Source of the DNA: Acytostelium subglobosum LB1
Lineage: Eukaryota; Evosea; Eumycetozoa; Acytosteliales; Acytosteliaceae
Assembly (NCBI RefSeq): GCF_000787575.1
Contig: NW_012236505.1
Span: 1-64,000 of the forward strand
DNA length: 64,000 nt
Direction: 5' to 3'
Under the pieces are notes generated by a model. It searched no databases. It was not told the DNA's origin and saw only the letters and a list, made by a program, of their open reading frames with translations. The position numbers were made by a program, and so were the translations under genes. Positions 33,101 to 44,620 of the stretch are shown here, piece after piece (position 1 is the stretch's first letter; each line of letters starts with the position of its first letter).

Positions 33101-35342
33101 ATCACAATCATCAATCGCCAATCCAACATACACAACTTTATTTTTTTGATTGGGCCTTGCAACATGTTGCAGCAATATCATCCATCACAATGCATGGAGA
33201 CAACAACAACACTCTCTAGAGTTATCTCAGCGGGATCCATCACGTCGACGGAACCTGCCCCTCCTATCTCGTTTGGATCTTTATTCAGTTCATCACTCAA
33301 TCACTTCACGCATTCCACTCAGTGTACATACACCTAGCTCATACATACATACAAACATACACATTGCGGTTAGACATAGAGTGAGATCCACGGAGACTTA
33401 CTCTTCCTCTCTTACTCTCTCTCTCCTGCTGCAATCAATTCCACTCACACACGGTTTGTTTGTTGAATTGAACAAACAAACATACAACCTTGATTGACTT
33501 ACACTTTTCAAGTCATCATCATTCACTCAAACCAACAACAAAAGTATCCTATCCCATCACATCCCTACCTTCCTACCTATCTTATCACACACATAACAAC
33601 GACAATTACATTAGAGTGCACACTCCGCGGAGCATAGGAGGAGCAGCAGAACATAGCTCTCAACGTGTCTCTTGGCAAATGTTTGTGTCATACATCAGAT
33701 CACATCACACACATACACACATACACAAACACACAAACAAAATACAAACAGTGTTGTGACTGGCACAATGCCATCTAGGACCTGGTCCCTGGCCTCTGGT
33801 CTGGCCTCCACCTCCACACCTTAAACGACCTTATTTGTTTGTTTGACAGTGTTTGTTGTCAACACCACACACCCACACACGCATTCTCAACACTCACACA
33901 CTACATACACTCATCAATCAATCAATCACACTCACTGCCATCACCATCACAAACCCCATCACCCCGTACCACGGCCATCATCCAACACACACACATACAA
34001 CAAAACCTTAGACCACTACAACCACAAGTGTAGTGTTGGGATTGTTGTCCATCAATCGGCATCCATACATAGTCCACCTTGATTGATCAATCAATCACTC
34101 ACTCTCACTGCCATCACCATTATTATAACAGCAACAGTAGCTTCAACAACTACTACTTCTTTATAACAACAACTTATTTATTTAAAGATATATATATATT
34201 AATGGTATATATTATATATTTGTTTGTTTGCTGTTTATTTGCTGGGTGTGTTGTGTGTGTGTGTTGATCGATTGATTGTCATCATCATCACATCCCACTC
34301 ACCCTGCCCAGGTCCACCACACTCGCCCTTCACACACACACACACTCGCTGATCAAACAAATTAAAGATATATGGACATATATCACCGAGACAACATCAA
34401 CCCTGTTTAATGTGTTGTATATATGTCGGCGGCAACTTAGTTACCGACGACCACTTGGAAGAAGAGGACACATCCCTACCCTCCTCCCTTACTCGATCAC
34501 CTTACTCCACATCACCACCACCACCCCAGGCTACAGCCCCAGCCAGCCAGCCTGTTTCAAACATCTCGTGTCGTCATAACCATCACCTCATCATCCACAT
34601 CAATATCCATATCCGCATCTCCATCCCGCTCATATGTTTGCTCGAGCACATCTCCAACAACAAATCCAGATATATGGGGAGCAAAACGAGCGGGCACATA
34701 TGTGATCAGTGATCAGTGATCAGTGGCACCTTCATCATCCTATTTCACATAATGGCCACTTGCCAACACTAATCAAGTTTGATGTTTGATTGACATTCAC
34801 TAACTAACAAACCAATCAATCATTCAATCATTTAGTAATACTACTACTACTATCAGAGTTCAGATTCCAGACTTGCTTCAATCAAACAATTCCAGTTTCC
34901 ATATTCACTCAATCAATCACTCACTGTCACATTCACATCAATGTACATCAGGAACAATCATATATAACATCCATCTAATCTTTATATATATCTCTATATT
35001 TATATATATATATATACTTCCATCATCATCACCAACATCATCACTCTAATACGATATCAATTTGTAATATCATATATATAACAAACAAACAACTCACCTA
35101 TAATTATAACATATAATATTATATTTATAGTCATATAACCATACCCATATATTCTATTTATTATTATTATTATTATCATTTCTATTACTATTAATTACAT
35201 CTTAAGGTATGTTTCCATGATTGATTGATTGATCAATCCAGGAATCCTGGAACAAATCCCACACAAACCCAAACCCAATCACGTGACTAACAAACTCCTT
35301 CTCAACACGAACAGCCATCCATCAATCCATCCAAACTAAACA
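30146..35342. other. 5.2-kb gene-free region, probable long regulatory/5' leader DNA
   Basis: This is the longest stretch without a gene, upstream of the PHD-Myb gene. It is dominated on the plus strand by CA-rich, CAATCAATC, CACACA and CCATC low complexity, as if a long transcribed leader shared the sense-strand bias of introns. A GTATGT just after ATCTTAAG (about 35207) and AGs before 35343 would fit a 5'-UTR intron. A hairpin at 31179-31237 is listed separately. Frames of 60-125 codons (for example 32564-32941) are repetitive. I found no tRNA, snRNA or transposon motif. Confidence 0.5.
31179..31237. other. Imperfect hairpin, candidate structured RNA
   Basis: GGCATAG (31179-31185) pairs with CTATGCC (31231-31237), then after one G/G mismatch GGGGC (31187-31191) pairs with GCCCC (31225-31229). 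That gives a 12-bp GC-rich stem closing a 33-nt loop, unusual in this low-complexity surrounding. Confidence 0.4.
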
Positions 35343-38300
35343 ATGGAGTTCAATGACATACCGGCATTCAACATGTATTCTAATAATAATTTGGCCACAA
35401 CGACATCGGCATCAGCCGTCGCCAACTTTGGAATGGAGCAGCAATTGTACGGACATTATCCACAGTCCCAATCGCCTGTTGGCTACTCACAGATCCATCA
35501 TGTACATCATAATCAACAGCAACAACAGCAACAGCAGCAACAACAACAACATCAGCAGCAGCTTCTGCACCAGCAACATCAACAGCAGCAGCAACAGCAA
35601 CAGCAACACATACATCCAAGCTATATCAATGTACAATACCATCAACATCCACAACAGACTGCATTGGGCTACACTACCTACTTGCCATCCACTTCTCAAC
35701 AGCAGCAACAACAACAACAACAGGTGTATAATAATACACAACCTGCTGGATACTCAATGGTACAACACACTTCACAGCCAATGATGATGCCACAACAGAC
35801 GCACCAACAGCATCATCCCAACCCGGCATACCACATGGCAACATATTACAGCAGCTCCCCACCCATGTCTGGCAACACTCCGATCAAGAACTCGCCAGTG
35901 TCCAGCCCAATAAGCGTGCTTCATCACTCGGGCGGCTCGCCGCCACCACCCGCCAACGTGCCCGTGGTGGTACCTCAGCAGAGCAGTCCGCTAAGCAGCA
36001 GTGGCGGCATCAGGACCATTCCCAAGTTCTCTCTGCCTCTGCACACACTAAACAATGTACAGCAACAGACCAATAACACAGGTCCCATCTCACCCAAGGC
36101 CTCTATATCGACAGTCACCAAGAAGCCTTACTCCCCACGCTCGTCGGCTACGTCGGCCAAGGCCAAGACGTCGCCGCGTCTGCTCTCCCACCAGCTGCCG
36201 CTGTCGCCGTCCACGGCTGTCAAGCCTGCATCAGGTCTGGGCATGAGCACATCCATCCCGTTATTCACAGCTATGCCACACTCCACGTCGTCGTCGACTG
36301 GCTCGACGCCAAGGTCCCCACATCCGACGTCATCATCGATTGACATTGCCGGCGACTCGCACGTTACCCTGAGTCAGAGCAGCTCCAACTTCAACTCGCC
36401 ACGCAACATCTCGTCGGCGGCCAGCTCACCCCAGAACCTCTCAAACAGCAGTCTTGCCGCAACTATGGTGATCCCTCAGCCCTCGGTCTCAATGCAGCAT
36501 CAGCTTCATCAGCAGCAACAACACCAACATCAGCAACATCAACTGCATCAACATCAGCAACAGAACCAGACTATGATGGAGCCATCGATGATGTCCTTGT
36601 ACGGCGACATCAACTCCATCAACCATAATCAACAGACATGTATGACTACAACCTCGACGACGTCGCCCAGCGGCGCCGGCTATATGGACAGCATGCAATC
36701 ACAGAGCAGCCCCACCACACTTCCCATCTACCACCAGCTTAGCGTGCAGTCCCCTATCGACCAGCCCATGGTGGACTTTTGTGCCGAGGGCGAGCTATCG
36801 TCAGGCGAGCTCTCCAAACTAGACACGTCGTCACTCTTTGCCCAGGTGTCGGGCACCAGCTGCTCGCAATGCTTTGGATCGATCGTCGACGCAAGCAGCA
36901 TGCTATCATGCCTGTCGTGCCACGCCAGCTATCACCGCACGTGTGTCTATGGTGAGCAACTGTCACAGCAGTGGTTGTGTGTCAGCTGTCAGTCCTACCA
37001 AGCGGACTACATGTTCTCGCCATCGTGGAACGTCACTGCCACAACCACCGAGGCCATGCAACACACCACGCAGACTCACCATCTGGCGCCAACTTCAGGC
37101 CAGCAGGACAGCCTTCAGTCGACCGACTCAAGCGAGCACTCAGACAATGGCGACCAGAGCGATCAGAGCTCAGAGTCGGACGAGCAGCTCGACGACCAAG
37201 ATGACCAAGATCATGATCAGGACCAGGACCAGGCGTGTGATGACTCGGAGGAAGAGTCTTCGTCTGAGGATGAGGACGACTCGGCCACTGCCAAGCCAAA
37301 GAAGCACACGTCCAAGGGACACTGGACCAAGGAAGAGGATGATCAGCTGCGTTTGCTTGTCGACAAGTATGGCACCAAGCGCTGGAAGTACATTGCCAGT
37401 CTGACGGGCCAGCGCAATGGCAGACAGTGTCGCGAGAGATGGGCCAATCAGCTGGACCCAGACATCAAGCGTGACGCATGGACTCTGCACGAGGACAAGG
37501 TCATCCTCGAGGCACACCGCGTCCATGGCAACAAATGGGCCGAGATCTCTAAGCTGCTGCCTGGCCGCACTAACTGCGCAATCAAGAACCATTGGAACTC
37601 AACGATGAAGCGAAAGATCAGCAAGAACGAGTACGACTTCTCGATGCTGTCGCTCAACTCGCCGCAGCTCTCGTCGCTCTCCTCATCTCCACCCGCTTCC
37701 TCCTTCAACCTTGTACATAACATCCACCACACGGCCTCGGCCCTCCACCCTCAACATCAACAACAACACAACGGCGGCACGACGTCGTCTGGCAGTGACA
37801 GCCTCACCCTGTCGTCACCTCGCGAGCACAACAACTCTGGCATCAAGAAGGAGCTGTTGCCATGCTACATATGCGAGTCGATCACGTACCTACCACCCAA
37901 GGGCGCGGACGCCGTGCACAAACAGCATCCACTCAACCAGGACCACTGCAACTACTTTGACCTGGCATACCCGACGGGCGACCGCCGCTTCTGTCTGTGC
38001 CACGCGCACTTTAGCTCGTACCGACGCCGCCAGTTTGCCAAGTGCGGTGCGGGCATCAATGGCACAAACGCGGTGGCTGTGCAGCAGACCGAACAGGTGC
38101 GTCGCGAGGACGAGGTGATCCTGGCGATGCGTGCCAGTCGCGATTGGCGCGACCTGGGCGATATCCTTGCGATGAAGAATGAGAACATCAAGAACGACAC
38201 GCTCAAGATCGACCTGCTCGTGCTCTACGACACGCTGCTCGAGACCAGCCAGCTGCCAATCGAGCTCAGCTACCACCGTCTCTACGACGTGCTCCTCATC

Positions 38301-38618
38301 AAGGCCAAGGGCAAGAAGGGAGCGGCTGCAGCGGCCGCCAGCGCCAACGCCAATGCCAGCGCGAGTGCCAACAACAACAACTCGGGTGGTGAGGCGGCGA
38401 CGACATTGGTGCCAGCAGCCGAGCAGGAGACGTCGGGCATCAACAAGAAGCTCGTGAAGAACAACATCAAGTTCAAGATCAAGAACCTGCTGGTCACATT
38501 CCCCCATCTCAAGTTCTACGGCACTGCCAAGGACTTCCATCTGCAACGACTGCAGCGTGTGCCAGAGGTACTACTCGTCAAGGACAACGTCCATCTAAGG
38601 AATCGATTCCTCGAATAA
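35343..38618 (+). CDS. Large Myb transcription factor with PHD finger and C-terminal Cys/His domain
   Basis: A single exon of 1091 residues. Poly-Gln/His tracts occupy about 55-125, 365-410 and other parts of the Ser/Pro-rich N-terminal half. A PHD-type finger lies at about 505-555 ([30 protein letters not shown]: a C4-H-C3 pattern). An acidic Asp/Glu/Gln run (590-650) precedes two Myb/SANT repeats (about 655-760): [19 protein letters not shown] ... [14 protein letters not shown] and [19 protein letters not shown] ... [18 protein letters not shown], both with the tryptophans of R2R3-type DNA-binding repeats. A further region (about 838-905) has [17 protein letters not shown] and FCLCHAHF, a possible extra zinc domain, followed by a helical C-terminus to 1091. 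A nuclear DNA- and chromatin-binding regulator is inferred. The 5-kb upstream spacer suits a developmentally controlled gene. Confidence 0.88.
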   Translation: MEFNDIPAFNMYSNNNLATTTSASAVANFGMEQQLYGHYPQSQSPVGYSQIHHVHHNQQQQQQQQQQQQHQQQLLHQQHQQQQQQQQQHIHPSYINVQYHQHPQQTALGYTTYLPSTSQQQQQQQQQVYNNTQPAGYSMVQHTSQPMMMPQQTHQQHHPNPAYHMATYYSSSPPMSGNTPIKNSPVSSPISVLHHSGGSPPPPANVPVVVPQQSSPLSSSGGIRTIPKFSLPLHTLNNVQQQTNNTGPISPKASISTVTKKPYSPRSSATSAKAKTSPRLLSHQLPLSPSTAVKPASGLGMSTSIPLFTAMPHSTSSSTGSTPRSPHPTSSSIDIAGDSHVTLSQSSSNFNSPRNISSAASSPQNLSNSSLAATMVIPQPSVSMQHQLHQQQQHQHQQHQLHQHQQQNQTMMEPSMMSLYGDINSINHNQQTCMTTTSTTSPSGAGYMDSMQSQSSPTTLPIYHQLSVQSPIDQPMVDFCAEGELSSGELSKLDTSSLFAQVSGTSCSQCFGSIVDASSMLSCLSCHASYHRTCVYGEQLSQQWLCVSCQSYQADYMFSPSWNVTATTTEAMQHTTQTHHLAPTSGQQDSLQSTDSSEHSDNGDQSDQSSESDEQLDDQDDQDHDQDQDQACDDSEEESSSEDEDDSATAKPKKHTSKGHWTKEEDDQLRLLVDKYGTKRWKYIASLTGQRNGRQCRERWANQLDPDIKRDAWTLHEDKVILEAHRVHGNKWAEISKLLPGRTNCAIKNHWNSTMKRKISKNEYDFSMLSLNSPQLSSLSSSPPASSFNLVHNIHHTASALHPQHQQQHNGGTTSSGSDSLTLSSPREHNNSGIKKELLPCYICESITYLPPKGADAVHKQHPLNQDHCNYFDLAYPTGDRRFCLCHAHFSSYRRRQFAKCGAGINGTNAVAVQQTEQVRREDEVILAMRASRDWRDLGDILAMKNENIKNDTLKIDLLVLYDTLLETSQLPIELSYHRLYDVLLIKAKGKKGAAAAAASANANASASANNNNSGGEAATTLVPAAEQETSGINKKLVKNNIKFKIKNLLVTFPHLKFYGTAKDFHLQRLQRVPEVLLVKDNVHLRNRFLE

Positions 38619-38771
38619 GTTTGATATTGTCGTTGCTAGGTTGGTTGGAGCTAGGCACCACCCATTCATCGATTCATTCATCCCTAGCTCGATTGTATCA
38701 TTCCATTCATTCAATCATTCCATTCATTCAATCATTCCAATCAATCACATCCATGTACATGTTTACATCCA

Positions 38772-38796
38772 TACCCTACCCTACCCTACCCTACCC
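38772..38796. repeat. (TACCC)5 microsatellite
   Basis: Five perfect TACCC units just downstream of the Myb gene. Too short and isolated to be telomeric. Confidence 0.9.
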
Positions 38797-39375
38797 CCTT
38801 CAGCACTGATGATCAGTGATAATAAACCTGCTCATCGTTCGTTTTGTAGCATATAGCTTATATAAATACATCAAGTGTTGTGATCGATCCAAGTGTTGGC
38901 TCAATCGTTCATTCAATCAATGACCTGATCAACTGGCCCTTCACAAGTGCAGCCGGTCCATTACAAGTTCCAAGTTCCAAGTTCCAAGTTCCAACAACAG
39001 CACTGATGACTGACTTGACATTTACGGCAATTCGGATGGTAGTGCTCCCACAACCAAGACAAAAGACATCAACGGGATAGCTGTTGAACAGACCTGGATA
39101 GTGGTGATCGGCGAAGGGTCATGGCCTGATCCCATAATGTAAGGAATGTAAGGTGTCCTTTGGAGGACATGTCGAGGGTCTGAAAGTCTAGATTTCACCC
39201 AATCAATCAATCAGTTCCAACTCTGTTTATTGTTGACCTGATTAGTTTGTTAGTTATCGAGAATCCATCTTTAGACCGAATGTGAGCAAGACGATGTTTC
39301 GTCTACAGGTGTATTATACGAAAACATAATGTTTTAAATATCTGAGGCCAGACAGGCAGGCCGTTTGACGACGGA

Positions 39376-39409
39376 CGGGTATTGATCATTCATTATTAAT
39401 GAATACCCG
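39376..39409. repeat. Short inverted repeat
   Basis: CGGGTATT (39376-39383) and AATACCCG (39402-39409) form an 8-bp stem, and CATT/AATG (39387-39390/39398-39401) extends it inside across a 3-nt bulge. Function unknown. Confidence 0.5.
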
Positions 39410-39698
39410 CTTCGAACTAATCAACAACTCATTTGGCCCCCCTCCCTCGTGTCCCTTTGGACCCTGTTTCAAAGTGATTATGTCTAGCCTCTAAATGATT
39501 GAATTAATGGATATGGATGTGGATGTGGTTGTTGAAGTTGACTTGGAGGCAGTCCTCAAGCCATTGAACCATCATCATCGGTCATCTTACTAACCCAACT
39601 GATTGATGATCGATCCAAGTAAGTAGGTACTTAAAGAGTGTCTTGTCAGTTGACCATTCATTCAATCAATTAATCAATCAAACATACTTAGTACAATA

Positions 39699-40379
39699 AT
39701 GAAGCTCTTTATTGCCCTGTTTGTTACTTTGGCCGTGGCCTTGACTGCCACTGATGCCGCTTCTCCAAAGACTGTCACCACTTACATGTCATTCTACGCC
39801 GCCGGTGACAACTGCCCACCAGGTCCAGCTATCGCCTACCCAAGAAAGTCTGGTGGAGTCGCCGGAGGTCTCGGAACCTACGCCAACCCCATCACATTCG
39901 CCGGCGCCAAGGCTTCGATCCCCACCAAGTCCATCATCTACTCGCCCACCTACAAGAAGTACCTGATCATGGAGGACTCGTGTGAGGAGTGCATCAACAA
40001 GTGGAACTCCCAGAAGAAGTACCACGTCGACGTCTGGTTGGGACCATCCACCATTGCCAAGGGCACCACCGACTGCGAGGTCGCCCTGACCCTCGGCTCC
40101 ACCTCAATCATCCTGAACCCCTTCAGCAACTACACCGTGGACACCACTCCATTCTTTGCCAATGGTGCCTGCATCAAGCCCGTGACCAAGTGTGTCGACG
40201 ATGGAAATGAGTGTGGCAACCTCTGCGAGATCCCCAATGCTGCCTCGTGCACCCAGCTCGCCCAGATGTTCCTCTTGACCAACACCCGTTTCGCTCAACT
40301 GAACCCAGACCTCAACTGTGGTCGTACCATCCCAGCCGACACCAGTGTCTGCATGTCTGGCTCATGTGGTGGTCCATAA
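39699..40379 (+). CDS. Secreted protein with barwin/expansin-like N-domain and LysM domain
   Basis: A single exon of 226 residues. A signal peptide (MKLFIALFVTLAVALTATDA) is followed by a domain of about 130 residues with TYMSFYAAGDNCPPG, IIYSPTYKKYLIMEDSC and YHVDVWLGP. These have the spacing of small double-psi beta-barrel-like secreted proteins; this assignment is tentative. The C-terminal 60 residues have LysM features: CTQLAQMFLLTNTRFAQLNP then LNC, with flanking cysteines. LysM binds N-acetylglucosamine polymers, so binding to bacterial or cell-wall glycans is plausible. Ten cysteines and an N-glycosylation site (NYTV) fit extracellular life. The very regular, GC-ending codons suggest high expression. 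Confidence 0.75.
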   Translation: MKLFIALFVTLAVALTATDAASPKTVTTYMSFYAAGDNCPPGPAIAYPRKSGGVAGGLGTYANPITFAGAKASIPTKSIIYSPTYKKYLIMEDSCEECINKWNSQKKYHVDVWLGPSTIAKGTTDCEVALTLGSTSIILNPFSNYTVDTTPFFANGACIKPVTKCVDDGNECGNLCEIPNAASCTQLAQMFLLTNTRFAQLNPDLNCGRTIPADTSVCMSGSCGGP

Positions 40380-41386
40380 ACATCCTCCTCCTCCCTCCAT
40401 CCAANAGCATTCATTCATCCAAACAAGATCCACCATTGACATTGTCCTCGTCAATAAACTTTAATGTTCAACCAATGACGATATAATTGTAGTAGTGATG
40501 AAGGGTCGACAACGCTGTAACTTCGTTAGACGGAGATCGGACAGAGATGAAGCCAAAGGCCTTGGTCCTTTTGGTCGGAATTGTTAGGAGTTAAGGTCAA
40601 ACCAATAACCCCAAACTACATGTATGTTATAATTAGTACTCTTTGGTAATNAAAGATACCAATACACTCTACTCCGATGTTATTGATGCCCTGGGGACAA
40701 TCTTTTTTCCTTTTGCAGGTACACAACCAACAAACCAAACCACTCCTGTTTTGGGCCTGGTAACAAGTTGCCAAAGGACTATGTTTGCAGCTTCGCGCGC
40801 ACACACCCTGCAGTTGCGCGTTTTACTTGGACAAGTCAAAGTTCCCCAACAGTGATCACATTTGACGTGATACTAAACACTGTTTGCATCACCATCTACA
40901 CCTATCTTCAACCCATCATCATCAATCCATCATTTGCATTATCTCCTAACTTCTAACTCCTATCATTTAAGACCAGAAACTTCATCGGCATAATCAATTA
41001 ATACACTTTACTTTGGTCAACTATTCAACTTCACTTCAATATAAATAATACATACATATTCATTCATTCATTCTATTCAATCATATATTCATTGTAGTAA
41101 TACAGATACATATACAGATACAGATACAGATACACACTTACTCATTTCACTCATTCACACTCTTGTTCACTCTTTCAATCCTTCAATCCTTCAACTCTCT
41201 CGCCAACACACTTTTGAGATCCGTCCGCTGACTTCACACTTCATTCGCTCATATATACATTCATTCAATCATTCAGTCTTTCACATAATACTTTACATTG
41301 TAGTTGCAACAACATCCAACAAACAGCAACAGCAGAAACTAAACTTAAACATTAGTTTGAGGACTCACCTCAAGAAAGAAGAGACA
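40380..41386. other. Intergenic and probable 5' leader of the SulP gene
   Basis: 1 kb with two N calls (40405, 40651). The distal half (41000-41350) is CATT/ACAGATA/TTCAATC low complexity and is the likely leader or promoter of the anion transporter. No gene is recognised. Confidence 0.5.
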
Positions 41387-44175
41387 ATGTCATCTTGGAT
41401 ATCAAGATTCTGGAAGAGGGACAATGCTAATGGAGTGACAGGCAATGGCAATGGCAATGGGATGTCTGGCGATTCAAGTCCTTTATTGTCATCTTCACAA
41501 CATACTGGCTATCAATCAATGTCACAAGGCGGTGGCGGTGATGCAGGTGGCTTCACACCTCCACTTCCACCATTCGAACAAATAAACGTGGCCAATGACC
41601 AGGGACATGTGGATGGAAGTAATAGCAATCACAACAGTAATAGTATATTGTTGGATGGTATTATGGTCGACAGCAACAGCCTACAGTCCACCAACCATAA
41701 CGATGTAATATATAACATCATCGAGAATGAGCCGTACGATAGTTCCGATGACGAGCACTCGCGCGGCGACTCGATGCCAGCGCCACGCAAACAATCAATC
41801 ACCATGCATGGCAACGATGAGACACCCTCCACCTGGAGAACCTTTGTAAATAAGCTGCGAACCATCCAAAAGAAGGAACAGCTCACCCAATCGGGCCGCT
41901 ATATCAGGCCGGTGCCGCCACCCGAGTCCTCTGGCAGTCAGAGCGAGCCACGCGGTACTCGTAGACGTCGGTTCTACGATACCGTTGTGTCCAAGACACG
42001 AACTATGCGCAAGAGGTATGTGCCACACCAGCCAGACAGTCAATCAATCAATCACTAACCTCTCGCCATTCAATCAAACAATCCAACAGAGCACCATACT
42101 ATATACCTGTACTTAGTTGGTTACCAAAGTATGATAAGCGCAACCTGCCAGGCGACGTTGTGGCAGGCATAACAACTGGAATAATGATGATCCCACAGGC
42201 CATGGCATATGCCATCCTCGTGGGCATCCCATCAATCAATGGATTGTACACAGGACTATTGCCCGTGTTGATATACTGTATCTTTGGTACGTCGCGACAG
42301 CTGAGCGTTGGACCCGAGGCCGCCGTCAGTCTCATTGTCGGTACAACATTGCGCGAGATATCCGACGCCAATGAGATACCGCTCACCAGTGCCGAGTTGG
42401 TGGAGATGGCCACCATTCTATCATTCATCGTTGGTATATTCTCGCTGACACTTGGTCTATTCCGTTTTGGTTTCCTGTCCGAGGTGTTGTCTCGACCACT
42501 CATTCGAGGCTTCATCCTGGCGGTGGCTGCGACACTTGTGCTCGACCAGCTGGACACGCTGTTGGGCATACCTGGAATCACTGGCACTGGATGGAAGAAA
42601 GTGGTGCCAATCTTCAAGAACATCAGCAAGGCACAACCAATCGCCTATGGCATGAGTATAGCCAGCATCCTCACACTCTTTGCGATGAATGTAAGTATCC
42701 ATCTCCAAGTTGGTTGATGATTGATTGATTTATTGCTGACTTTGGTACGCACAAATAGAAAATGAAGTCGATGATACCAGAGAAGAGGACAAAGATCATT
42801 CATCATATTGGATTTTTCATTCCAAGCGTGCTGGTCGTTGTGGTCGTTGGTATCTCTGTCACTTCGGGCTTCCAACTGCAGGACAAGGGCCTGGCAATAC
42901 TTGGCTACACAGAGCCAAGCTTCCCCACGCCAACACTTCCCAAACTCAATCAATGGGATGTGTTTAGCTCATTGCTTGCACCTGGACTGTTCATCACCAT
43001 CGTGGGATTCGTCGAGTCGATGGCCATCTCCAAGATAATGGCCACCAAGCACAACTACCAAGTATCGACCAATCGTGAGCTTGTGGCCATTGGTATGTCC
43101 AACCTTGTTGGATCGTTCTTCCTGGCCTATCCCATGTTTGCCTCGATGACACGATCGGTTGTCAATGACCGAGCCGGTGCCAAGTCCCAAATGGCTGGAT
43201 TTGTCACCTTCCTCGTCATCCTGCTCACATGTCTATTCCTCATGCCAGTGTTCCAGTATCTCCCAAGAGTAAGTATATGTTTGATTGACACCCTGTATTG
43301 ATTGATTGAATGAATGAAAGAATGACTAACAAACAATCATTAACCAACAGGTTATAATGAGCTCTATAGTGTTTGTTGCAGCATTTGGATTGATTGAACT
43401 ACATGATATTGTGTTCCTGGTGCGTGTACGTGCGTGGAAGGACTTGTTCCTTCTCACACTCACATTCCTTACAACATTCATCTTCAGCACTGAGGTCGGC
43501 CTCATTGTCAGCATCTGCATGTCCTGCTTTATGGTGATCAAACATTCATCTGCACCACACTTCTCTGTATTGGGACGATTGCCAGAGTCCACAAAGTACA
43601 AGGACATTACACTGTTCACCGATGCTCGACAGGTGGATGGCGTGATCATCATCCGATTCGAGGAGAGCATATCCTTTTCAAACATTGGCCAGGTCAAGGA
43701 CATCCTCTATCGCATTGAGAACATGGGCAAGGCCACCGCGCACCCCTCCGAGACCAAGGACGACCAGGCGCCACTCAAGGGCGTCGTGTTTGATATGCGC
43801 AATGTACCCCAGATCGACCCCAGCTCCATCCAGATGGTCTACGAGATTGTAGCCAACTATGAGAAGAGAAATATTGTCGTATGCTTCGTCAAGCTCAAGG
43901 AGAACATCAAGAGAATGTTCTTACGCGGTGGTCTATACGACCTGATTGGTGTCGATCAGTTCTACTCCAGTAATCACGAGGCTGTTATAAGAGTACTTGG
44001 TGGACGACTACGTGTTCACTCCTCTTACTATACACGCGAGTCCCTAATAAGTTCAAAAGGTTGGGGTCATGGTCCTGGCGGAGATGGAAGCGGCAGTGGC
44101 AGTGGATATCACAGTAACAGCAACAATAACTTTACTTCAACATCAGAGACATACAATGCTGGATCAGTTGTATAA
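41387..44175 (+). CDS. SLC26/SulP family anion transporter with STAS domain
   Basis: Four exons: 41387-42015, 42090-42690, 42759-43268 and 43351-44175, giving 854 residues. The first ATG in the frame is at 41387. A disordered N-terminal tail (about 210 residues) precedes the SulP core: PKYDKRNLPGDVVAGITTG, MMIPQAMAYAILVGIPSINGLY, the SVGPEAAVSLIVG signature, then about 12-14 membrane segments, including FVESMAISKIMATKHNY and GSFFLAYPMFASMTRS. A C-terminal STAS domain (about 660-790; GVVFDMRNVPQIDPSSIQM) follows. SLC26 proteins exchange sulfate, chloride, bicarbonate or related anions across the plasma or vacuolar membrane; the substrate cannot be read here. The tail is Gly/Ser-rich. The three introns interrupt the membrane core in phase. 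The TAA is followed by 34 in-frame codons without a stop (see findings). Confidence 0.93.
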
Positions 44176-44620
44176 TTGACTCCTGGAAATATATATTTAT
44201 CAAATGTATTCACAATTGAAGACGACAAGTTCTTCGAGCTAGTGGAGTGGATGTCCTATCAAGTTTCATCTATTCATTAAACATTTTATCTGGCTGGTAT
44301 TGCCATGTTATAATATTTCCAAATGACCCTCCAACTAGGACTCATACTAGTAAGTATCATGATCCATCCAGAATGTGTAAATTGACTTAATTTTAATAGT
44401 GTTTTATTTATGGACATGGCTCGGCCTACCAGACAAGCTGCCAACATTCTACGGTGTTGGCACAAGGGATGGACACGACCCAGTTTCGGCATGTGTGTAT
44501 TCATGTGTGTGCAGATGATATTGTTGTTGTAGTATTACATCCAACTCGTCGTGGAACAAACCTAGAGACTCCATTTTGGACCAATGATAATTGATTGATT
44601 GATCCGACTGGATTGAGTGA
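44176..44620. other. Convergent 3' intergenic region
   Basis: 445 bases between the stops of the SulP and coiled-coil genes. It holds a short frame following the SulP stop (see findings). A 72-codon minus-strand frame (44504-44286) has no recognisable similarity. Confidence 0.45.

Larger units (their letters stand above)
38619..39698. other. Intergenic, 1.1 kb, short repeats only
   Basis: It contains ATTC/CAATC repeats (38690-38750), five TACCC units (38772-38796), a run of GTTCCAAGTTCCAAGTTCC (38960-38990) and an inverted repeat at 39376-39409. No coding frame is recognisable. The last 150 bases are AT-rich and are the likely promoter of the secreted protein at 39699. Confidence 0.5.

Noticed and set aside
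38772-38796. TACCC repeats resembling telomeric DNA
   Set aside because: Only five units, internal, followed by ordinary genes on both sides.
39120-39140. CCCATAA, similar to the upstream element of dictyostelid small RNA genes
   Set aside because: No structured RNA or class I RNA signature could be seen at the expected distance.
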